A stretch of DNA of 41,001 bases from Coleofasciculus sp. LEGE 07092 (GTDB lineage Bacteria > Cyanobacteriota > Cyanobacteriia > Cyanobacteriales > Coleofasciculaceae): NCBI RefSeq assembly GCF_015207375.1, contig NZ_JADEWY010000052.1, forward strand, positions 1-41,001, in the 5' to 3' direction. Below the pieces are notes generated by a model. That model saw only the letters and a list, made by a program, of their open reading frames with translations. It was not told the origin of the DNA and did no database searches. Both the position numbers and the translations under genes were made by a program. Below, in pieces: positions 18,401-26,585 of the stretch (position 1 is its first letter; each line of letters begins with the position of its first letter).

Positions 18401-20717
18401 CCTGTTGAGCCTGGGAAAGCGCTTGCTCTTGGGCAGTATTCAGACTATCCAGTGCTGCTTTTTGCTGTGATTCGAGGGTTTGGCGAGATTCAGTAGCCGC
18501 TTTGCGGACGGTTTCCAGGTCTTTCGACTTGCCCTTTTGACCCTCGTCTGCCTGTTTGTTTGCTTCTTCAATTAAACCTTGCTGATATTGTCCGGCTACA
18601 TCTCTGGCAGCTTTGGCTCTAGCCTTTAATTTATCATCAGTCACCGGACCGTCTAACAGGCTGTCATCTTCACCCTTGACTTGGCTTTCAAAGCCCTTTG
18701 CCGTTTGTTCCCCTCTCTCCACTGCCTCATCACCGACCTTTGTACCAGCGGCGCGGTAAGCTTTGTCAGCTTGGGCATAGAGTTCATCGATGCGCTTGAG
18801 TTGGTTACTTTCACGCTCATCCACCGTGGTGAGCGCTGTCGTATATCCTGTTCCGACTTTTCCGCGAGCTGTCGTCGTGGCTTGCCCAATCGCCGCTACA
18901 GCCGCCTGATGCTGTGATCCAATCTGGGCGAGTGTCGCCTGTGCCTCGCTTTGAGCCTGAGCACGCACCTGAGCAATCTGAGTTGTCACCGCAGCCCGTT
19001 GTTGTTCAATACCCGCCATAATAACGGCTTTGGCTGACTCGGCTGCACTCTGGATACTCGGTGTAATGGTTTGCCCAAGGGCGGTGATAGTCTGTACACG
19101 TCCAGCGCCATCGGCGAGGAATCCACTTGCCATACTGCTGGCAGCAGCACGTTGCTGTTCGAGAAAGGCTGAATCACCGCCTGGGTTATCGGCTTTGCGG
19201 GAAATGACCAGCCCATCATTGGCATGGGCAGTTTCTTCCTGTTGCGGCAAGGCGAAGCTGATTCCAGTAGAGGCTAACTGAGCCGCCTCAGCGTTGGTGG
19301 CTTCCAGCTTGGCATTGGCTTCTGAAGCTTGGGCTGTGGCTTCTTCCTTCTGAGCTACTGTTTCAGGACTTGCTGCCTCACCACTGCCTTCGGGATTAAG
19401 GTTTGCCGATTCGTCTTTAGCGACACTTTGTTCAAGAGCTTGCGCTTCTGGTACACCCTCTACTGCTGCGCCATTGTCTGTACCCGCTCCTTGGGCATCC
19501 TCTTCCCCTTGAACTTTTTCTCCTTCAGATTTGGCGGCTGCCTCTTGGGGTAACTCAATCGCTTTAGGAGCAGCCGCTTCCATCTCGGCGGCTACGGGAC
19601 TAGCCCCATCTTTTGCCTGCCCATCTGGGACATTTTCAGCAGCCGATGGGGATTGCTCCCGTTGTGGAACGGTTTCAATAGGCTGGGACAACTTAGACTT
19701 ATCCGACTTAACTGCCTTGGCTTTTGCTTTCAGGGCATTTTTTTTCGCTACGGCTTGTGCCTGTGGATTGTCAGGAGGACGCTCAGTGCTAGGAGATGTT
19801 GTCTTCGCTGTTGCCTCTTTGCTGGGAATCGGCGATTCGTCAGCTATCTCAGTCTGTTCGTCATGAGTATTGAGGCTCTCCTGAGAACCCTCATTTTTAG
19901 CCAATTGCTCGGCAGTGGATTCTTTAGGCTGTGGTGAAACTTCTGCTTTCTTTTCTTCCGCTAGCGGCTGCTTTTGTACTTCTTCCTCCTCAGCAATTTC
20001 CTTTCGCTCAAGAGTCTGATTTTGACTAACTTGCTCAACTTGAAGTTGATTCAACCGATTCCAGACAGAAGTCACAACGGGTGTCCTCTGTAGCTGATAC
20101 TGATATTGGTTGTCTAACCTGTCAAAGATGACCTGTCTTTGTATTGGTGATGGTGGTGTGCTTGGAGAATGGACGGGGATTTCTAAGAAATTATGATAAA
20201 AATGGGTTTTTTGTGCAGCTTTAGATTGTAATTCGCCTTTTCCCCCCTGATTCTGGATGCTATCTGCCTCGGATTTAGGTATTATCCCGTCTCCACCATC
20301 GGGTATTTTCTGACGCTGAAGGCTACCATTTGACTCCGGTTCATCGAATGCTTCTTCTGAAGATAGTTCTTGTCGCTCGATAGGTTTTTGCTGAAGTTGG
20401 GGTGAATTGACCTGAGTTTCTATTACATTGGCTCTTGGTGTTACCTGCTGCTGATACGGATGGGATAAGCCATTAAAGGTTAACTTACTCTGAATCGGTG
20501 GTGGCGGGGGGGGTGTACCTGGGGCATTAATGGGAATATTGGAGGCATTGTAACCAAAACGGGATGCTCTTTCGAGTTGCTCTTGGATGGATGGCGTTTC
20601 TTGTTGAGCTGAGGACGGTTTTGGGGCGGAGAAAGGTCGCGTCTGGAGGGGATTGGGTACTGGCGTCGAATTGGACTGAACGGACGCTTTTTTCCAGATT
20701 GGCTTTTGAGAAGACAT
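15471..20717 (-). CDS. Polymorphic toxin: CIS-type leader, PT-HINT, GIY-YIG
   Basis: A 1748-residue toxin without a signal peptide. Residues 1-250 are a Pro/Gln-rich leader (LERASRFGYN at 48-57, PPPIQSKLT near 80) like that of DUF4157 proteins linked to contractile injection systems, but I see no HExxH site. About 190-480 is acidic and low in complexity. About 510-960 is Ala/Gln coiled coil with GEDDSLLDGP at 682, also typical of that group. A membrane helix at about 1019-1041 begins a Gly/Ala hydrophobic region up to about 1170. Seven-residue repeats fill 1229-1274. The HINT domain spans C1465 (CFPAGTLV) to H1597-N1598, with T1529/H1532 as its second block. The GIY-YIG-like toxin occupies 1617-1748: Y1619, Y1631-I-G, R1642 and E1710 (WEQYYID). 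The immunity gene follows after eight bases. Confidence 0.9.
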   Translation of the reverse strand: MSSQKPIWKKASVQSNSTPVPNPLQTRPFSAPKPSSAQQETPSIQEQLERASRFGYNASNIPINAPGTPPPPPPIQSKLTFNGLSHPYQQQVTPRANVIETQVNSPQLQQKPIERQELSSEEAFDEPESNGSLQRQKIPDGGDGIIPKSEADSIQNQGGKGELQSKAAQKTHFYHNFLEIPVHSPSTPPSPIQRQVIFDRLDNQYQYQLQRTPVVTSVWNRLNQLQVEQVSQNQTLERKEIAEEEEVQKQPLAEEKKAEVSPQPKESTAEQLAKNEGSQESLNTHDEQTEIADESPIPSKEATAKTTSPSTERPPDNPQAQAVAKKNALKAKAKAVKSDKSKLSQPIETVPQREQSPSAAENVPDGQAKDGASPVAAEMEAAAPKAIELPQEAAAKSEGEKVQGEEDAQGAGTDNGAAVEGVPEAQALEQSVAKDESANLNPEGSGEAASPETVAQKEEATAQASEANAKLEATNAEAAQLASTGISFALPQQEETAHANDGLVISRKADNPGGDSAFLEQQRAAASSMASGFLADGAGRVQTITALGQTITPSIQSAAESAKAVIMAGIEQQRAAVTTQIAQVRAQAQSEAQATLAQIGSQHQAAVAAIGQATTTARGKVGTGYTTALTTVDERESNQLKRIDELYAQADKAYRAAGTKVGDEAVERGEQTAKGFESQVKGEDDSLLDGPVTDDKLKARAKAARDVAGQYQQGLIEEANKQADEGQKGKSKDLETVRKAATESRQTLESQQKAALDSLNTAQEQALSQAQQAQTSLTESANKTLESTLQSLEQQEAAQLQLLADYGQRQILAIDRDAQKAIASLQDGVNQAASNLQSTLQGFQGEMQGMAAPDPQALSAILAETLGQIDGAIATVQGQLEQGIAGSVQGITQGNQQTLQALTSMGQSAIEESTAAGQGLTATLTGLKQGATNTFTQLQQTHTTTVTKSADTTVEGFGKVTDGVKNLFDQIDKNLENGFKDSAKGLEDGLRGALDKMDADIQKYGDEAAAQVQPRWKGILKIILVIAVIVVVALVIGPAVIGAVGAAAGALGASAATASAVGAIVGGAIVGAASGAVIQMGNNVIDGKNLMDGVGKAALVGAIGGALGGAGGVLGNALVKGAGLTQSLLKVGIDMALDTAGNILGDLASGNPITWEGILTAAGMGLAMSVGMGQLGKIKSIEGIQGKSSQFGEGVGGYAGSKVKSGFGGGIDVPTGGRPDVDLPSVKQPEVEVKTPETEVKAPDTEVKAPETEVKTPDTEVKAPETEVKAPETDTPSGRTTHADEPEVEPGVVAKEPTADGREIKVTKEGEVLRCTGKCDLIDNPEVDSISNPKRKAEEAAELVEQGGNKKPRLDDEASTVKSEEPVSTTNEQVGSSGKRWDDPTMTEAEFIADYKSRYPKSTLSDAELKQYYQNGQRLNPETGRLAAPIRPIEPTGTRQNLPTEGEVFEAWQAYLKGDKSKPPCFPAGTLVKTPEGDQAIENLAPGKFVFAYDFDANCVVERPITAVHKNWTQFIVVIETEQGKLSSTRSHPYWVESESKWLRAVDIQKGMMLRLINSDLLTVHSVETYAAEEDTYNFEVEQFHNYFVNSSGVLVHNGDGDGNTSGFEKTDTFATDIYAVRDLNTGEVIYIGKSIQGVDTRFEHHLNDPKSAVHDYINNRESKGYIPLDDPLRRAPDFPKNLIDTVLESKSIRSSPDSGWTRYETAVWEQYYIDKHGGVGVGKLINRINAITPEKFVLYSQGHNPCM
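16896..17033 (-). repeat. 21-nt tandem repeat in toxin linker
   Basis: Six full copies and one partial copy of a 21-base unit encode P-[ED]-[TV]-E-V-K-[AT] (toxin residues 1229-1274). The copies differ mainly at synonymous sites and at the Glu/Asp and Ala/Thr positions. The charged, Pro-spaced linker separates the hydrophobic region from the HINT-nuclease end and is likely extended. Confidence 0.92.
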
Positions 20718-21044
20718 CGCCAGCGCCTCTAACTTAATTGGGGTTTATAGGGGACTTCGGCAGAAACACCACTCTTCTATAATTTTGTGAATCTACATAT
20801 CTCACGATTGAAGAGTGGGTGCGTCAGTCGTCTAATTTCTCTATCATATAAGGTTTAATGGGGTCAAGACACTCAAGGTTTACACAAGATTTATTAATTT
20901 TTGTTGAAAGGTGCGATCGCATCTTGTGCTGATTGTCTGTACTGTTGCTTTCTTTTTTCTTCAAGAAGTGCTGCCAGAGCTTAAGCTCTACCTGTCCAAA
21001 TTATCGACTGTGACAGTTGAAAGGGCGGAATGTGGGTTGAATCG
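20718..21044. other. Intergenic region upstream of toxin
   Basis: This 327-base gap lies between the CHASE2-kinase stop and the toxin start. It holds the gene-fragment copy at 20893-20985 and must contain the toxin promoter, but I could not name its elements. No intact gene is visible. Confidence 0.6.
20893..20985 (-). pseudogene. Fragment of the helical hypothetical gene (52-bp repeat copy B)
   Basis: Read on the minus strand, this segment encodes LLEEKRKQQYRQSAQDAIA before diverging to PFNKN and a stop codon near 20893. That matches the C-terminal helix of the 289-residue protein at 12020-12889. The nucleotide match is 20911-20962 against 12109-12160, 50 of 52 bases. A stop codon lies just upstream in the same frame and no start is available, so it is a remnant. 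Confidence 0.82.
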
Positions 21045-23528
21045 TTATACTTCAATCTTATTCAATTCTTCTAGAACCTCCGTAGTTGACTTATATCGTT
21101 CAGGAAAATGGTAGCGAACCATCTTATCTAAAATTCGGGCAAGTTCTTCACTGACATTAGCTAAATTACGCCAGTCTACATTGTTTGTTTCCTCGAAAAC
21201 GGGTAACTGGTGGGGAGGAATACCTGTCAGGGCTTGAATCCCAATCATCCCCACTGCATAAATATCACTGCTAAAAATCGGATGTCCTGCATACTGTTCT
21301 GCTGGCGAATAACCGCGAGTCCCAACAGCGACGGTGTGATGTTCTTCATCCGTCTGCCCTTGGGGTTGAATTTCTTTAACGGCTCCGAAATCGATTAAGA
21401 CAATTTTACCGTCGGGGTGACGACGAATAATATTACTCGGTTTGATATCCCGGTGAATAACGCCGTGTTCGTGAATGAACATCAGCACCTCTAAGATTCC
21501 CTGGATTAATTCCACAACTTCTGCTTCTGGGAGTCGCTTATCCACTGGCAGTTCTTCGTTCAGGGCATCACCTTGAATGTATTCTTCGACTAAGTAAAAC
21601 TCTTGAGTTTCTTCAAAGTAAGCCAGCAACTGAGGAATTTGAGAATGCCGACCCAACTTTTCCAAAATTTCTGCTTCCGTGTGGAATAACCGTCTAGCAA
21701 TACTTAAGAATTTTTCATCGCGAAGAGCGGGTCTCAAATGCTTGACCACACATTTGGGTTTACCAGGTCTGAGTATATCTTCTGCTAAATAAGTTAGTCC
21801 AAATCCCCCAGAGCCTAGAACACGATTAATTTTGTAGCGTCTAGACAGCAGGTTAGGATTGTCTGTTTGATTCTGGGTTTTTGAAGGAGTTTGTTCAGCG
21901 TTTTGACCATTCCAAATCGCTGTTGAATCACCTTGAGCATTCCAAATCGCCGTTGAATCACCTTGAGCATTCCAAATCGCTGTTGAATCATCTTCGGGTA
22001 CTTGGATTTGTTCCGTTTGTACTTCTTCTTCAGTCGTTATCGGTGGATTGTTCGCTCTCTCCCTCAAAAGAGCTTGTAACATTGCAATGTTATTTTCTTG
22101 TTCCCGAGCTTTTTTCTCGGTTTCTTGACGGATCTCCTCTGCTATTTCTGCTTCTCGTTGAGCTTGATAGGCACTATAAGCAAGAACCCCAGTACCACTA
22201 GCAACCAACCCCAATACGGGAGCTACGACGGGTATCCATCCTGACTCGAAAAACAGAACGACAGATGTTCCTAACAAAAGACCAACAGCCAAACTTTCAA
22301 TCAACACGAGTTGGACAGGATGGCGAGTCACCTGCACAAGGAGACCGCCAGTCAGCGACCAGACCCAAATCCACAAAACTTCCCCCCACTCAGGCCAAAA
22401 CCAAAACAGCCGTCGTCCATCCAACACTGTACTGAGAATTTGGCTGACAATCTGACCGTGTACCTCAACTCCTGGCATTTTCCGGAGGCGTTCTTCTTCG
22501 GTACTGTAGGGAGTGTAAAAGGTATCCTTTAGGCTGGGAGCAGTAACCCCAATCAAAACAATGCGATCTTTGACCAAAGTCGGATCAATGCGGTTTTGGA
22601 GAACCTCGGTCAAGGTAACGCGCTGGGCTAGCTTTTCGGGAGAGCGGTAATTCAGCAAAATCTGGTAGCCACCTGTATCTGCTTTCTGGTAGCCACCCGA
22701 GGTAGAGGAGAGCGGTTTGAAGACAGCTCGACCTATTTGTAGATACTCTTGCTGCTGGTCTTTTCGGATCGTTTTTGGCTTAATCCCCTTTTCCTCTAAA
22801 TAGCGCCGTGCTAGCTGAAAGCTCAAAGAATAGGGAGTTGTGCAACCAGGGGAGGCAGGTAGGTACTGAAACAACTGACCCCGGCGAACCGTGCCACCCG
22901 CATCGACGGCTAGATCAGAAAAACCAACACGGGATTCTGGCACTCTTGGTGGTTGTGGAGTGCCAGGATTTTCAGCATCTTTGAGTTGGCAGATGGGGAT
23001 AATGCGATCGCTTTTTTGCAGCCGCTCAGATAGTTCAGCGTTACCGGGTGGCACTGGAATATCCCGATAGATATCTAAGCCGATTGCTGCGGGTTGATAT
23101 TGCTCTAAGGTTTGCAAAAGCTGATTCATCACCGCATCAGGCATGGGCCACCGCTCTAGAGACCGAATATCCTCCTCAGTTACTGTCACCACCAAAAGGC
23201 GCGGGTCTGGTGGTAAGCTTGGACGCACCTGCATCATTCGGTCAAAAGCACTCAGTTCCATTGGCTCCAACAAACCAAGCTGCCGTACTCCTAGCAACAT
23301 CCCTGTTACCGTCAGACTTGCCACCAATGCCGGATGCTTGACGACAAAGCTACTGATGCGTTTGAAATGGGACACCACTCTAGAGAGTTTCGATTTTTGA
23401 GGCGTCTCAAGAAGGGATATCTCGTCTGTTGAATTTTGAGTTAACTCCCCACTCGTCAATTTCACGTACCTGACTACCCATAACGAACACCTCAACGCTA
23501 GCAATAATTTTCGCAAACTGTAACACAA
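21045..23528 (-). CDS. CHASE2 domain Ser/Thr protein kinase
   Basis: An 827-residue membrane receptor kinase. A transmembrane helix near residue 65-85 leads to a periplasmic CHASE2 sensor (about 85-390; LSAFDRMMQVRPSL, IGLDIYRD, VLIGVTAPSLKD). Three membrane helices (about 400-475) and a coiled coil (about 480-505) follow, then a tandem-repeat linker at 513-542. The kinase domain (about 565-825) is complete: GSGGFGLTY, VVKHL, HRDIKPSN and IDFGAVKE, ending in a normal APE-like SPAEQY. It should be active. The open frame begins with TTG at 23528; a GTG at 23465 (MKLTSGEL) is an equally plausible start. It follows the GAF cyclase by about 190 bases on the same strand. The CHASE2 ligand is unknown. 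Confidence 0.9.
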   Translation of the reverse strand: MCYSLRKLLLALRCSLWVVRYVKLTSGELTQNSTDEISLLETPQKSKLSRVVSHFKRISSFVVKHPALVASLTVTGMLLGVRQLGLLEPMELSAFDRMMQVRPSLPPDPRLLVVTVTEEDIRSLERWPMPDAVMNQLLQTLEQYQPAAIGLDIYRDIPVPPGNAELSERLQKSDRIIPICQLKDAENPGTPQPPRVPESRVGFSDLAVDAGGTVRRGQLFQYLPASPGCTTPYSLSFQLARRYLEEKGIKPKTIRKDQQQEYLQIGRAVFKPLSSTSGGYQKADTGGYQILLNYRSPEKLAQRVTLTEVLQNRIDPTLVKDRIVLIGVTAPSLKDTFYTPYSTEEERLRKMPGVEVHGQIVSQILSTVLDGRRLFWFWPEWGEVLWIWVWSLTGGLLVQVTRHPVQLVLIESLAVGLLLGTSVVLFFESGWIPVVAPVLGLVASGTGVLAYSAYQAQREAEIAEEIRQETEKKAREQENNIAMLQALLRERANNPPITTEEEVQTEQIQVPEDDSTAIWNAQGDSTAIWNAQGDSTAIWNGQNAEQTPSKTQNQTDNPNLLSRRYKINRVLGSGGFGLTYLAEDILRPGKPKCVVKHLRPALRDEKFLSIARRLFHTEAEILEKLGRHSQIPQLLAYFEETQEFYLVEEYIQGDALNEELPVDKRLPEAEVVELIQGILEVLMFIHEHGVIHRDIKPSNIIRRHPDGKIVLIDFGAVKEIQPQGQTDEEHHTVAVGTRGYSPAEQYAGHPIFSSDIYAVGMIGIQALTGIPPHQLPVFEETNNVDWRNLANVSEELARILDKMVRYHFPERYKSTTEVLEELNKIEV
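21903..21992 (-). repeat. 30-nt tandem repeat in kinase linker
   Basis: Three nearly identical 30-base units encode [GD]DSTAIWN[AG]Q in the linker between the membrane part and the kinase domain (residues 513-542). Substitutions are few, so the array is recent or kept homogeneous. Confidence 0.93.
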
Positions 23529-23717
23529 CGATAAACTCTGCTAAAAACTCTCCAAATAAAAAAATACCCCAGTATTTTTGTAAGGCAGGCATCTTGCCTA
23601 TCCCATGGGATAATCTATCTTTTCGAGTTTCCTAGAGCGGACTTTAAAAATAATTCTGATCAGGAGATAGGGACTGGGAAAATCTCTCTCTAGCCCCTAG
23701 CACCTAGTCTTTCTCAA

Positions 23718-26324
23718 CTACTTCTCAGTCATTGTCCAGGCACCATCCCAGTCATCTGGTGGAGATTCTTGCAGAAAATGCTGACTCCGCTCCATCTGTA
23801 ACTTTGCTGCCTTATCATCCGGGTCAATTTCTTCGACGATCGTGGCAAACTCATTCCAGGCTTTGCGAAACATACGCTTCAGGTAATACTCGCGTCCTTT
23901 ATGGTAAAGTTCGATGATTTTTTCTTTCTCCTCTGGAAGTGAGCGATTGGGTTCGATGAGATCGACAACTTCATAGATTTTGACCGGTTTATTTTTGCCT
24001 TTAACGCGGATACAATCTAGTTCCCTGTGCCAAATCAGATTCTTGCAGGGTTCAAAGGTGTACTCGCTGATAATGATGTCACTACCGTACTGCTTGCTAG
24101 CACTTTCCAAGCGAGAACCCAGATTTACGCCATCTCCAATGGCGGTGAACTCCATCCGCTTACTCGAACCGATATTGCCGCTAATAACACAGTCGGAGTT
24201 AATGCCAATCCCAATACGGATCTCTTCCTTTTTATTGCTAAGGCGACATGCATTAAATTCTGCTAATCGGTGGCGCATTTCGACAGCCGTTTGCACCGCT
24301 TTCCAGGCATGATCCGGCAGGGGTAAGGGCGAACCAAAGACCGCCATGATCGCATCGCCAATGTATTTATCCAGGGTGCCTTTGTGCTTAAAAATTGCCT
24401 CAACCATCGACTCAAAATATTCGTTGAGCATACTTACCACCTCTTCTGCCTGTAGCTTTTCAGTCAAAGAGGTGTAGCTGCGAATATCAGAAAAGAGGAT
24501 AGACACTTCTTTGCGATCGCCTCCCATTTTGGCATCGCCGAGTTTAAGTAGCTCCTCTGCCAACTCCTGAGTCATGTAGCGATACATGGTACTCTTAAGG
24601 CGTTTTTCATCGCTGATGTCATCCATAACCACCAACGCACCGTAAACATTACTCGAATCGTTAGCATCAGCAATCGAGTTGATTGACAGGTGGACGCTGT
24701 GTTCTTCTTTCTTATTCTTAGTCCTTAAAGTTTGGTCGGGGTAGTACTGATTGCGGGCTTTATCATCTTTGGCATCTAAAGCCTCTCGGAACCAGTTAGA
24801 AAAATTCCCCTCTTTAATCTTGATCAACTCCGGCACCAATAGTCCCTCTATGCTGTCTTCCTTGCTAAAGCCCAGCAGTTCTTTGGCGCTTTCGTTGGCA
24901 GCAATAATTTTACCCCCTTTGTCAGTGGAAATGACACCATTGGTCAAGCTGCGCAAGATATCGCGCTGGAGTTGTTCCTGTTGCTTGACCATCGCAAACA
25001 ACTTAGCATTCTGGAGAGCGACACCTGCTTGAATATTAAACGCCTCCATAAAGGCAATATCACTTTGGTCGAAACTCGCCTTCCAGCATTCTGGTGCCTT
25101 GGGCCAATCCTCAGGATTGTAGGGGGGAAACTCACCTTTCTTTTTCTTATTAAGTAGCTGAGTAACGCCAATTAACTTATTATCAGCATTATAAACAGGC
25201 ATACACAGCAAGCTACAGGTGCGATAACCCGTTTGGGGATCGGTTCTTTGGGCGTTATCTGAGTCAGGATGTTCGTAAAGGTCAAAGGGGATATTTAAAA
25301 TTTCTCCCGTTTCAGCGACTTTTCCAGCAAAGCCAACTCCCATTGGCACACGCAGTTCCATCATTGAGTCGTCTGACTGGGGAATTTTTGTCCACAGGTC
25401 ATTGGCTTCATGGTCAATTAGCCATAAGGTACTGCGATCTGCATTCATCAGCTCCTTGGCTTCATTCATCACCCGTTTGAGGGTGTCTTCGAGATCCAAA
25501 CTGCTCTTACTGAGAGATTCTGTTGCCTTCATCAAGGCATTGGCTGCCCGTTGTTGCTGGGTTGCCACGTAGAAGGATTTGGATGACTCTAGAATCAAGC
25601 GAATCGACGGGGCAAATTCCTCAAACAGTTTTTGATCGACTTCGGTAAAGCCTTTCTGATCGATTTTTTGCTCTAAGGGAGCGCTGGGGTCAAACGGATT
25701 TTTGAGTTTGTTGAGTAATTGGACGACAGCAACTAGATTTCCATTCTCACCCAACAGGGGCAAAACCAGCATCGTGTAAGTGCGGTAGCCCGTTTCGCGA
25801 TCTTTCTTCTGGGCGAAAACTGAGCGCGGGTCGTCATAGAAATCGTAAGGAATATTAACAACGGTCTTTAAAGTAGCTGCTTCACCTGCAATTCCTTTGT
25901 CCGCTGGAATCCGCAGTTCAATGGTTTTGCCGTCTTCACCCTCAGCTACTATCGAAAATAATTGATTCTTGTCTTCATCGAGTAAAAATATCGTTGTCCG
26001 GTCTGCAGCCAATAGCTCCGCTGTTTTCAAGGTGATGGCATTCAACATCTCCTGGAGGATCGTCTCAAACCCTTGACTGTCAAGCAGCATTGACAGGGTT
26101 TGGTTGACGACTTCAAGTTTCTTTTCTACCCCCGTGACAACTTCTTTGAAACTATCCTGAGTGAGGGGAGCGAGAAAAGCCGTAAAAGTTCCCGTCGTCG
26201 TCGTTAATGCACCGGAAGATGCTTGCTGTTGCTGATAAACTACTTGGTCTTCGGTGTAGGTAGGAGAAACATCAATAGTTGTTTCACTGCGAGCCGCAGA
26301 CCGATTGGAAGATGGAGCTTGCAT
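23718..26324 (-). CDS. cyaB: GAF-GAF-PAS adenylate cyclase, CyaB type
   Basis: An 868-residue soluble adenylate cyclase with the domain order and length of Anabaena CyaB1/CyaB2. GAF-A spans about 87-250 and GAF-B about 285-445. Both keep most of the cyclic-nucleotide NKFDE motif (LLNKLKNPF and LLNKKKKGEF, each followed by F-x3-D), but the final Glu is replaced. A PAS domain lies at about 455-590. The catalytic domain (about 610-800) has FSDIRSYT, the substrate Lys in TLDKYIGDAIM, and Thr instead of Asp in FTAIGDGVNLGSRLE. That Thr marks the class IIIb subtype, whose members are known to respond to bicarbonate. A TPR-like helical tail ends the protein. Expected: cAMP feedback through the GAFs and input from inorganic carbon. 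Confidence 0.92.
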   Translation of the reverse strand: MQAPSSNRSAARSETTIDVSPTYTEDQVVYQQQQASSGALTTTTGTFTAFLAPLTQDSFKEVVTGVEKKLEVVNQTLSMLLDSQGFETILQEMLNAITLKTAELLAADRTTIFLLDEDKNQLFSIVAEGEDGKTIELRIPADKGIAGEAATLKTVVNIPYDFYDDPRSVFAQKKDRETGYRTYTMLVLPLLGENGNLVAVVQLLNKLKNPFDPSAPLEQKIDQKGFTEVDQKLFEEFAPSIRLILESSKSFYVATQQQRAANALMKATESLSKSSLDLEDTLKRVMNEAKELMNADRSTLWLIDHEANDLWTKIPQSDDSMMELRVPMGVGFAGKVAETGEILNIPFDLYEHPDSDNAQRTDPQTGYRTCSLLCMPVYNADNKLIGVTQLLNKKKKGEFPPYNPEDWPKAPECWKASFDQSDIAFMEAFNIQAGVALQNAKLFAMVKQQEQLQRDILRSLTNGVISTDKGGKIIAANESAKELLGFSKEDSIEGLLVPELIKIKEGNFSNWFREALDAKDDKARNQYYPDQTLRTKNKKEEHSVHLSINSIADANDSSNVYGALVVMDDISDEKRLKSTMYRYMTQELAEELLKLGDAKMGGDRKEVSILFSDIRSYTSLTEKLQAEEVVSMLNEYFESMVEAIFKHKGTLDKYIGDAIMAVFGSPLPLPDHAWKAVQTAVEMRHRLAEFNACRLSNKKEEIRIGIGINSDCVISGNIGSSKRMEFTAIGDGVNLGSRLESASKQYGSDIIISEYTFEPCKNLIWHRELDCIRVKGKNKPVKIYEVVDLIEPNRSLPEEKEKIIELYHKGREYYLKRMFRKAWNEFATIVEEIDPDDKAAKLQMERSQHFLQESPPDDWDGAWTMTEK

Positions 26325-26455
26325 ATCTCTTTTTAGCGTCAGAGAACGTTCCTGGCATACGAATAAGAGTACTCTATAGGTTTAAGATTTACCACTGTTG
26401 ATATCCTTTGCCCTATGAGCCAATTCTAGATGATCGCTCTCAGTGGGAGAATCCG

Positions 26456-26584
26456 CTCCTCTGCTCCTCTGCACCTCTGCTCCTCTGCTCCCCTGCACCT
26501 CTGCTCCCCTGCTCCTCTGCTCCCCTGCTCCTCTGCTCCTCTGCTCCTCTGCTCCTCTGCTCCCCCGCTCCCCCGCTCCCCTGC
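26456..26584. repeat. CTCCTCTG/CTCCCCTG octamer tandem array
   Basis: About 16 copies of an eight-base unit, with CTCCTCTG and CTCCCCTG variants and some CACCTCTG, fill about 129 bases. The array ends next to the recN stop codon (26586-26588). It lies in the 3' flank of recN and upstream of the GAF cyclase gene. This is an STRR-like repeat, not coding; the open frames across it are compositional artefacts. Confidence 0.95.
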
Positions 26585-26585
26585 A

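Noticed and set aside
12020..20962. Mobile element (IS or integrative element) carrying the toxin cassette
   Set aside because: No transposase, integrase or terminal inverted repeat was seen; the 52-bp repeats lie in coding sequence, so duplication of a paralogue is simpler.
23407..23592. 61-codon hydrophobic minus-strand frame overlapping the CHASE2 kinase start
   Set aside because: It overlaps a well-supported gene and shows no family feature; kept only as a hint of a start-site problem.
26456..26584. CRISPR array
   Set aside because: Units are eight bases with no spacers; no cas genes are present.
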